This document shows positions 1 through 4,712 of a DNA stretch of 5,015 nt, piece after piece. Every line of letters begins with the position of its first letter. Position 1 is the stretch's first letter. The notes under the pieces were generated by a model, which was not told where the DNA came from, ran no database searches, and saw only the letters and a list, made by a program, of their open reading frames with translations. Source of the stretch: Nitrospirota bacterium (lineage in GTDB: Bacteria > Nitrospirota > Nitrospiria > Nitrospirales > Nitrospiraceae); the NCBI GenBank assembly GCA_016201805.1, contig JACQCB010000141.1:1-5015 (forward strand), read 5' to 3'. A program made the position numbers and the translations under genes.

Positions 1-3
1 CCC

Positions 4-660
4 TCACTGCCATTGGCCGAAATTCCGGATGATGGACAGTCCAACCGTCTGACTCTTCTCAGGATGAAACTGGCAGGCAAAAATATTCTCCCGCCAGATG
101 CTCGACGCAAACGGCACGCCGTACTCCGTCACGCTGCAGACGACCGACGGCTCTTGCGGCTCGACATAGTAGGAATGGACGAAATAGAAGTAGGCTCCCG
201 TTTCGATCCCCCGCAGAGGCGGCGCGGGACGCGTGACGCTCAGCGCATTCCACCCCATATGAGGCACCTTGAGGCAAGCCGCCGGCTTGCCGGACGTATC
301 CGATGCAGCTGCGGACTCCGGACCACGGGGGGGCGGAAATCGTTTGACCCGACCCGGCACGATGTCCAACCCCTTGTGGAGGCCGAACTCCTCGCTCTCG
401 GTAAAGAGGAGTTGGAGGCCCAGACAGATTCCCAAAAACGGCTTTCCGCTGGCAATGGCCTTCCGGATAGGCTCGATCAAGCCGTATTGTTGCAGGTTCG
501 CCATGCAGTCGGCAAAGGCCCCGACCCCCGGCAACACGACGTGGCTGGCATCGGCGATCACGTGGGACTCCCTCGTCACCACAGCTTGATGCCCGACGGC
601 TTCAAAAGCCTTCTGGACGCTTCGGAGATTCCCCATGCCGTAGTCGATGATGGCGATCAT
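4..660 (-). CDS. hisH: Imidazole glycerol phosphate synthase glutaminase subunit HisH
   Basis: HisH is the class I glutamine amidotransferase subunit that hydrolyses glutamine and channels ammonia to HisF, which makes imidazole-glycerol phosphate and AICAR. It has 218 residues, slightly longer than the usual 200 or so. Visible motifs are IIDYGMGN at the N-terminus, LPGVGAF at 43-49, the nucleophile elbow GICLGLQ with Cys79, KVPHMGWN at 131-138, FVHSYY at 160-165, and CQFHPEKSQ with catalytic His199 and Glu201. The Cys-His-Glu triad is therefore complete. The extra length comes mostly from a Pro/Ala/Ser-rich segment at about residues 109-129, where most family members have a short loop. ATG 660 is chosen because IIDYGMGN normally starts at the initiator and a purine-rich site precedes it. 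A TTG at 687 would add nine residues encoded by the spacer repeat. The stop is three bases from the window edge; hisA and hisF are expected beyond it but not seen. Confidence 0.96.
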   Translation of the reverse strand: MIAIIDYGMGNLRSVQKAFEAVGHQAVVTRESHVIADASHVVLPGVGAFADCMANLQQYGLIEPIRKAIASGKPFLGICLGLQLLFTESEEFGLHKGLDIVPGRVKRFPPPRGPESAAASDTSGKPAACLKVPHMGWNALSVTRPAPPLRGIETGAYFYFVHSYYVEPQEPSVVCSVTEYGVPFASSIWRENIFACQFHPEKSQTVGLSIIRNFGQWQ

Positions 661-662
661 TG

Positions 663-668
663 CCCCTC
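663..668 (-). promoter_or_regulatory. Purine-rich ribosome-binding region of hisH
   Basis: GAGGGG lies just before the hisH ATG at 660. The gap is short: 4 bases counted from GAGG. The site follows the second heptad arm almost directly. It supports ATG 660 over the upstream in-frame TTG at 687, which lies inside the repeat. Confidence 0.5.
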
Positions 669-670
669 TG

Positions 671-750
671 CGGCAGGCGCGAGGCAATAGGCGCTAGGCG
701 ATGGGCTAAAAGAAGCTCCCGGCCTATCGCCCATAGCCTTTTGCCTATAG
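671..750 (-). repeat. Inverted pair of degenerate heptad repeats in the hisB-hisH spacer
   Basis: In the transcript direction, 750-723 is four 7-base units ending in GG (CTATAGG first, CGATAGG last). After 17 bases, 705-671 is five 7-base units that each start with CC and end with G (CCCATCG first, CCTGCCG last). By hand alignment, + strand 680-707 and the complement of 721-748 match at 20 of 28 positions around a 13-base loop, so an imperfect hairpin is possible. The first unit contains the hisB stop codon. The last unit ends one base before the hisH ribosome-binding region. The architecture is the same as in the prmC-murA spacer, but the unit sequence is different. Its function is unknown. 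Confidence 0.75.
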
Positions 751-1368
751 CTTTCCCTTCGTCGAGAGCACGCCGACGACCCGCCCGTCGATTGACGTGG
801 CTTGGTCGAGGGCCTTGGCCAAGGCCTTGAACACCGCTTCCAGGATATGGTGCGGGTTGCGGCCATACATCAAATTGACGTGCAGGTTCATGCCGGCATG
901 AGTCACCAAGGCCTGGAAAAAATCCTCGAAGAGGCCGATGTCGAAGGCCTTGATGCGCCGCTGCGGCAACTCCACCCGATAGACCAGATAGGGCCTGCCG
1001 CTGAAATCCACCGTGACTTGCGCCAGGGTTTCGTCGAGGGGAACCGAGGCGAAGCCGAACCGACGGATGCCGGTCTTCTTGCCCAAGGCTTGCTTGAAGG
1101 CCTCGCCCAACACGATCCCGACATCTTCGACGGTGTGGTGGTCGTCCACCTCCGTGTCGCCCTTGGCCTTGACGGTCAGGTCGAAGAACCCGTGCTTGGC
1201 CAAGAGGGTCAGCATGTGGTCCAGGAACGGAATCGTGGTCTTGACCCGCCCCTGTCCGCTGCCGTCCACCGTCAGCGCCAGCCGGATCTGCGTTTCCGTG
1301 GTCCGCCGATCAACGGTGGCGCGGCGCGGGACGCGCGCGGAACCGGACTTGCCCGACGTCTTACTCAT
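745..1368 (-). CDS. hisB: Imidazoleglycerol-phosphate dehydratase HisB (monofunctional)
   Basis: HisB dehydrates imidazole-glycerol phosphate to imidazole-acetol phosphate in a manganese-dependent reaction, usually as a 24-mer. At 207 residues it is the monofunctional dehydratase, with no N-terminal HAD histidinol phosphatase domain as in E. coli HisB. The phosphatase must therefore be encoded elsewhere. Visible motifs are RRTTET at 21-26, FLDHML at 48-53, the metal-binding DDHHTVED at 75-82, THAGMNLHV at 156-164, the second metal-binding NPHHILE at 171-177, and the terminal STKGKL. The duplicated HHxxxE pattern of the two half-domains is complete. About 13-15 Ser/Lys/Arg-rich residues precede the usual start of the domain. 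No in-frame alternative start was found among the codons checked there, and the ATG at 1368 is fixed by its overlap with hisD, so the tail appears real. The last Leu codon and the TAG stop form the first unit of the heptad repeat in the following spacer. Confidence 0.96.
   Translation of the reverse strand: MSKTSGKSGSARVPRRATVDRRTTETQIRLALTVDGSGQGRVKTTIPFLDHMLTLLAKHGFFDLTVKAKGDTEVDDHHTVEDVGIVLGEAFKQALGKKTGIRRFGFASVPLDETLAQVTVDFSGRPYLVYRVELPQRRIKAFDIGLFEDFFQALVTHAGMNLHVNLMYGRNPHHILEAVFKALAKALDQATSIDGRVVGVLSTKGKL
1365..1368 (-). other. ATGA stop-start overlap, hisD to hisB
   Basis: The hisD stop TGA (1367-1365) overlaps the hisB start ATG (1368-1366). It is the second ATGA junction in the window. 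The sequence before it (GGAG about 11 bases upstream, CAGG about 5 bases upstream) is only a moderate ribosome-binding site, so hisB translation probably depends partly on re-initiation after hisD. Confidence 0.8.
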
Positions 1369-2648
1369 GACAGCCTGCTCTCCAATGATTTGGCATGCGC
1401 ATCGAAGCCCTCCATCTGCGCCATGCGTGCGACATGGTCTCTCACTTTCACCAATTCCTCTTTGCTGTAGGCGACGATGTTGCTCTTTTTGACATAGTCG
1501 TCGAACGACAGCGCAGAAAAGAACCGGGCCGTTCCGCCCGTGGGCAACACGTGATTGGGACCGGCGACGTAATCGGCCACGGCGGGCGGCGTGTACCGGC
1601 CCAAGAAGAGCGCTCCGGCGTGCCGCACTTTTTCAAGATAGTCGAAGGGCCGGTCCACCGACAACGCCAGGTGTTCGGCCGCGATCTCGTTGGCCAGGTC
1701 AATCGCCTCCTCCATCGTGCCGACGACGAAGGCCACCGCATGGCGCCCGATGGACTTTGCCACGATCTTCTGCCGGCTGAGCCGTTTCACCTGCTCCCCG
1801 ACCTGCCGGACCACTTCCTTGGCCAGGCGGGCAGAGGTGGTGACCAGACAGACCCTGGCCTCCTCGTCGTGCTCCGCTTCGCAGAGCAAATCCGCGGCCA
1901 CGTGGGCCGGATTGGCGGCGTCGTCCGCGATCACCAGCAGCTCACTGGGGCCGGCCACCATATCGATGTCCACCGTGCCATAGAGCAAGCGCTTGGCCGT
2001 GGCGACGTACATGTTCCCGGGACCGACGATCTTGTCCACACGCCCGATGGTTTTGGTCCCGTAGGCCATGGCGCCGATCGCCTGCACGCCCCCGATTCGA
2101 TAGACTTCGTCCACCCCGGCGATGTCGGCCGCCACGAGCAGGTAGGGGCTGATGCCGGCCTTGGAAGTCGGCGTACACATGACCACCCGCTTCACCCCGG
2201 CCACCTTGGCGGGGATCGCGCACATGAGGACGGAGGAGGGATAGACCGCCTTGCCGCCCGGCACGTAGATCCCCACCGCATCGAGCGGCATCACCACCTG
2301 TCCTAAGGTCGCCCCGTTGTCCTGGTACATCCAGGTTTTCGTCCGCTGCCGTTCATGAAAGGCCATGATGCGCTGCGCGGCGAAACGCAACGCATCCCCT
2401 TCCTCTTTGCGAATCTGGTAGTAGGCTTCCTTCACTTGTTCCGGACTGATCCGGAACTGCGCCGGCTTCAGGGTCACCCGGTCGAACTTCTTCGTGTAGC
2501 GGATGACGGCGCTGTCCCCGCCTCGTTCCACCGCCTTGAGAATGGTCTTCGCGGTGTTCTCGACCTCCCCCCCGTGGAGGGTGGACCGAGACGCGACGCG
2601 CTTGACCATTTGCTTGAACGCCCGATCCGTGCTCGCTATGACCTTCAT
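1365..2648 (-). CDS. hisD: Histidinol dehydrogenase HisD
   Basis: HisD is a zinc-dependent, NAD-linked enzyme that oxidises L-histidinol through histidinal to L-histidine, the last two steps of the pathway, usually as a homodimer. The 427-residue length is typical. Visible blocks include VGIYVPGGKAVYPSSV from about 125, GGVQAIGAMAYGT at 186-198, KIVGPGN at 206-212, and DMVAGPSELLVIAD at 229-242. Next come AEH ending in His260, AAEHL with catalytic Glu325 and His326, ADYVAGPNHVLPTGGTARF with Asp359, and MEGFDAH with Glu413 and His418. These correspond to E. coli His262, Glu326, His327, Asp360, Glu414 and His419. The zinc ligand Gln259 of E. coli is replaced by Glu257 here (CEAEH instead of the familiar SQAEH or AQAEH). 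The usual APEHL also reads AAEHL. All other catalytic residues I can place are present, so I expect an active enzyme. The start is ATG 2648, after the G8 tract, and the stop overlaps hisB. Confidence 0.96.
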   Translation of the reverse strand: MKVIASTDRAFKQMVKRVASRSTLHGGEVENTAKTILKAVERGGDSAVIRYTKKFDRVTLKPAQFRISPEQVKEAYYQIRKEEGDALRFAAQRIMAFHERQRTKTWMYQDNGATLGQVVMPLDAVGIYVPGGKAVYPSSVLMCAIPAKVAGVKRVVMCTPTSKAGISPYLLVAADIAGVDEVYRIGGVQAIGAMAYGTKTIGRVDKIVGPGNMYVATAKRLLYGTVDIDMVAGPSELLVIADDAANPAHVAADLLCEAEHDEEARVCLVTTSARLAKEVVRQVGEQVKRLSRQKIVAKSIGRHAVAFVVGTMEEAIDLANEIAAEHLALSVDRPFDYLEKVRHAGALFLGRYTPPAVADYVAGPNHVLPTGGTARFFSALSFDDYVKKSNIVAYSKEELVKVRDHVARMAQMEGFDAHAKSLESRLS

Positions 2649-2696
2649 CGCCCCCCCCTGGCCGCCACCGCCGCAGGCGCCACGCGCGACGCCGTG
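2649..2696 (-). other. 48-base hisG-hisD spacer
   Basis: This short G+C-rich spacer separates the hisG stop from the hisD start. I see no heptad repeat, clear terminator or promoter in it. Its only notable element is the G8 tract next to the hisD start, listed separately. It is the one junction inside the hisG-hisD-hisB block that is not an overlap. Confidence 0.6.
2651..2659 (-). promoter_or_regulatory. A-G8 tract serving as the likely hisD ribosome-binding site
   Basis: In the transcript direction an A is followed by eight G residues and then CG before the hisD ATG at 2648. The AGGGG part can pair with the anti-Shine-Dalgarno sequence, leaving about 6 bases to the start. No other purine-rich site lies nearby. 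A run of eight identical bases is prone to length change, which would alter the spacing to the start codon. Confidence 0.5.
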
Positions 2697-3335
2697 CTAT
2701 CGGGCCTGTTTCGGCCGACCGCGTTTCAGCCTGGCGATCAGATCCGTGAGGTCGCCGTGCTTCATCTTGAGGCTGGCCCGGTTCACGATCAGGCGCGCGG
2801 TGGACTTCGCGATCACCTCCACCTCGACCAAATGATGCGCCTTGAGCGTCTTGCCGCTCGACACGAGATCCACGATCCGCTCCGCCAACCCCACCACCGG
2901 CGCCAGTTCAATGGAGCCGTACAGCTTGATCACCTCGACCGGAATCCCCTTGCCGTTGAAATACCGCTCCGTGATGTTCGGGTACTTGGTGGCCACCCGA
3001 ACCTTCGCGGACAGCCGGCTGCGGAGTTCCTGCCCCTTCAACGCCGCCACCGAGATCCGGCAAGCCCCGATCCTCAAGTCCAACGGCTCATACACATCCC
3101 GGTCCTGCTCCAACAACACGTCCTTTCCCACCACACCCGCATCGGCCGCTCCATATTCCACGTAAGTCGGAATGTCGGTCGGCCGCACGATCAACAGGGT
3201 CAGGTCGTCCTTGGGACAGGTAAAGACCAGCCGCCGGCTCTCGGCCGACAGCCCTTCCGTGACGTAGCCAGCCCGCTTGAGCAAGGCCAGCGTGGGCGCC
3301 AGTAAGGTGCCCTTGGACAGCGCGATCGTGATCAT
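2697..3335 (-). CDS. hisG: ATP phosphoribosyltransferase, short form (HisG-S), catalytic subunit
   Basis: HisG condenses ATP with phosphoribosyl pyrophosphate to give phosphoribosyl-ATP, the committed step of histidine synthesis. The protein is 212 residues, compared with nearly 300 for the long form. It lacks the C-terminal ACT-like regulatory domain, so it belongs to the short class that works as a hetero-octamer with HisZ. No hisZ is visible in the window. Visible family blocks are MITIALSKG at the N-terminus, RPTDIPTYVEYGAADAGVVG from about residue 51, KLYGSIELAPVVGLAERIVDL from about residue 137, and the PRPP-binding region DLVSSGKTL at 156-164. Two places differ from what I remember as the family pattern: SKGT rather than SKGR at residue 10, and KAHHL rather than the usual ANGL at 165-169. 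The rest of the fold looks intact, with no frameshift. The ATG at 3335 overlaps the murA stop. The C-terminus is basic, ending in KRGRPKQAR. Confidence 0.95.
   Translation of the reverse strand: MITIALSKGTLLAPTLALLKRAGYVTEGLSAESRRLVFTCPKDDLTLLIVRPTDIPTYVEYGAADAGVVGKDVLLEQDRDVYEPLDLRIGACRISVAALKGQELRSRLSAKVRVATKYPNITERYFNGKGIPVEVIKLYGSIELAPVVGLAERIVDLVSSGKTLKAHHLVEVEVIAKSTARLIVNRASLKMKHGDLTDLIARLKRGRPKQAR
3332..3335 (-). other. ATGA stop-start overlap, murA to hisG
   Basis: The murA stop TGA (3334-3332) and the hisG start ATG (3335-3333) share bases in the sequence ATGA. This arrangement normally allows a terminating ribosome to restart on the next gene. It links a cell-wall gene to the first histidine gene at the translational level. 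The overlap is seen directly; coupling is inferred. Confidence 0.85.
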
Positions 3336-4615
3336 GCCGTAGCCCTCGCGGCCGGCGCGGCGCCGCCCTTCACCCGCTTGATCGTGGCGCCAAGCCCGCC
3401 GAGCTTCTGTTCGATTTTTTCATACCCGCGATCCAGATGATAGACCCGAGAGACCTCGGTGATCCCTTCGGCGGCCAGGCCGGCCAGAATCAACCCGGCG
3501 CTGGCGCGCAGGTCCGAGGCCATGACCGGAGCCCCGGTGATGTTCTCGGTCCCCTTGACCACCGCCTGGTTGCCATCCACCTTGATGTCCGCTCCCATGC
3601 GCTGCAGCTCCGGCACATGGGTAAACCGGCCTTCAAAGACCGTTTCGGTGATCACGCTCGTCCCCTCGGCCACACACATGAGGGCCATCATCTGCGCCTG
3701 CATATCGGTCGGAAAGCCGGGATAGACAAAGGTCTTCGCATCCACCGCACGCGGCCGTCCGGAAGCCTTGAGGCGAATGCTGTCCTTCCCCTCCGTCACC
3801 GTGGCGCCGGTCTCCCGCAACTTCGCGATGACCGCCTCCAGATGCGCCGGGCGACAGTGCTCCACATTGACCTCGCCGCCGGTGATCGCCCCCGCGGCCA
3901 GATAGGTCCCCGCCTCAATCCGGTCCGGGATCACCTCGTGATCGGCCCCGTGTAACGCCCGTACCCCCTCCACCGTGATGAGATCGGTCCCCGCTCCTGA
4001 AATTTTGGCCCCGCGCTTTACCAGGAACGCCGCCAGGTCGCCGATTTCAGGTTCCTTGGCGGCATTCTCAATCACGGTCGTCCCTTCGGCCAAGCAGGCC
4101 GCCATCATTAAGTTCTCCGTGCCGGTCACGGTCGGCAGCTCCAACGCGATCCGCGCCCCGCGCAAACGCTTCGCCTTGGCCCTAATGTATCCGTGTTCGA
4201 TCGCCACCTCGGCGCCGAGCTTGGACAGACCGGCCAGGTGCAGATTGACGGGCCTCGTGCCGATGGCACAACCCCCGGGCAACGACACAATCGCCTCGCC
4301 CCATCGCGCGACGAGCGGCCCCAGCACCAGAACGGACGCCCGCATCGTACGCACGAGGTCGTACGGCGCTTCGGTGGAATGGATCCGATCGACGCTGATG
4401 GCGACTCGCCCCTCCTCGGTCTTGACCGACGCTCCCAATATCCCCAGGAGCTTGCCCATCGTGACCACGTCCACCACCCCGGGCACATTGCCGAGAAGAC
4501 ATTCCCCGCCGCCCAGGATGGCCGAGGCCAGGATCGGCAGGGCGGCGTTCTTGGCCCCACTGACCCGGACCGTCCCGTGCAGCTTGTTCCCCCCCGTCAG
4601 AACGATGCGATCCAT
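3332..4615 (-). CDS. murA: UDP-N-acetylglucosamine 1-carboxyvinyltransferase MurA
   Basis: MurA transfers enolpyruvate from phosphoenolpyruvate to UDP-N-acetylglucosamine, the first committed cytoplasmic step of peptidoglycan synthesis, and is the target of fosfomycin. The 427-residue length is normal and both inside-out alpha/beta domains are complete. Visible motifs, numbered from ATG 4615, are SGAKNAALP with Lys22 and Asn23, RTMRAS with Arg92, the active-site loop PGGCAIGTRP with Cys116, FPTDMQAQ with Asp304, EGRFTHVPEL with Arg330, and DRGYEKIEQKL with Arg396. These match E. coli Lys22, Asn23, Arg91, Cys115, Asp305, Arg331 and Arg397. The cysteine at the fosfomycin-reactive position predicts a drug-sensitive enzyme. 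One oddity is RPVN rather than RPVD at residue 124 in the uridine-binding strip. The C-terminus ends in a short Gly/Ala-rich tail. A GTG at 4618 directly before the ATG is the alternative start. The TGA stop overlaps the hisG start as ATGA, suggesting one transcript and coupled translation. Confidence 0.97.
   Translation of the reverse strand: MDRIVLTGGNKLHGTVRVSGAKNAALPILASAILGGGECLLGNVPGVVDVVTMGKLLGILGASVKTEEGRVAISVDRIHSTEAPYDLVRTMRASVLVLGPLVARWGEAIVSLPGGCAIGTRPVNLHLAGLSKLGAEVAIEHGYIRAKAKRLRGARIALELPTVTGTENLMMAACLAEGTTVIENAAKEPEIGDLAAFLVKRGAKISGAGTDLITVEGVRALHGADHEVIPDRIEAGTYLAAGAITGGEVNVEHCRPAHLEAVIAKLRETGATVTEGKDSIRLKASGRPRAVDAKTFVYPGFPTDMQAQMMALMCVAEGTSVITETVFEGRFTHVPELQRMGADIKVDGNQAVVKGTENITGAPVMASDLRASAGLILAGLAAEGITEVSRVYHLDRGYEKIEQKLGGLGATIKRVKGGAAPAARATA
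3343..3347 (-). promoter_or_regulatory. Ribosome-binding site of hisG inside murA
   Basis: GAGGG lies 7 bases before the hisG ATG at 3335, within the last codons of murA. The spacing is good. This supports the ATG at 3335 and means hisG could also initiate independently of murA termination. Confidence 0.6.
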
Positions 4616-4622
4616 CACTCCG

Positions 4623-4626
4623 CTCC
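4623..4626 (-). promoter_or_regulatory. Ribosome-binding site deciding the murA start
   Basis: GGAG lies 7 bases before the ATG at 4615, near-ideal spacing. Measured from the adjoining in-frame GTG at 4618 the gap is only 4 bases. This favours ATG 4615 as the murA start over GTG 4618. The site directly adjoins the second heptad arm, so folding of the repeat could affect its access. Confidence 0.65.
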
Positions 4627-4712
4627 GTGACGCGTGATGCGTGACGAGTAGCGCGAACCGCGCCTGTGCGTTCGCTCTCTCACGGACAACCCGTCACCGG
4701 TCACTCGTCACC
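4626..4712 (-). repeat. Inverted pair of degenerate heptad repeats in the prmC-murA spacer
   Basis: In the transcript direction, 4712-4692 consists of three 7-base units of the form GGTGACG, with the middle one AGTGACC. After a 45-base gap, 4646-4626 consists of three units of the form CGTCACG, with the middle one CATCACG. The two 21-base arms are complementary at 16 of 21 positions by hand count, so a long imperfect hairpin is possible in the mRNA or in single-stranded DNA. The first arm contains the prmC stop codon. The second arm abuts the murA ribosome-binding site. The 7-base period is directly visible; a function in coupling, stability or recombination is inference. Confidence 0.75.
4651..4663 (-). 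other. Small GC hairpin inside the spacer repeat loop
   Basis: A perfect 5-base stem of GCGCG and CGCGC flanks a 3-base loop in the 45-base gap between the two heptad arms upstream of murA. No U-run follows it in the transcript direction, so it does not look like an intrinsic terminator. It could form the apex of a larger folded structure. In G+C-rich DNA such a short stem may also be chance. Confidence 0.4.

Noticed and set aside
661..687. Upstream TTG start for hisH at 687
   Set aside because: It would add nine residues encoded by the heptad repeat. The family N-terminus begins at ATG 660, which has its own purine-rich site.
671..750. Spacer hairpin as an intrinsic terminator after hisB
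   Set aside because: No U-run follows the second arm in the transcript direction. The only T-rich stretch lies in the loop, and hisH follows at once.
802..3305. Long plus-strand open frames of about 220-316 codons opposite hisB, hisD and hisG
   Set aside because: They lie antisense to genes with complete catalytic motifs, their translations are rich in His, Arg and Pro with no recognisable domain, and such open antisense frames are normal in G+C-rich DNA.
4589..4595. G7 tracts near the 5' ends of murA (4589-4595) and hisD (2567-2573) as phase-variation switches
   Set aside because: Both encode conserved or plausible Gly-Gly pairs in intact frames, and the genes are expected to be essential or core. 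They are more likely ordinary GGG glycine codons in a G+C-rich genome.
4616..4618. GTG start for murA at 4618
   Set aside because: It sits directly before an ATG, and GGAG is better spaced from ATG 4615. The difference is one residue, so the alternative is not excluded.
4619..4707. Promoter for murA in the prmC-murA spacer
   Set aside because: A TTGTCC-like box is present on the minus strand, but there is no matching -10 box at a proper distance. Repeats dominate the spacer, so a promoter cannot be supported.
4626..4712. CRISPR array
   Set aside because: The units are only 7 bases, contiguous and inverted, with no spacers of 30 or so bases and no cas genes nearby.
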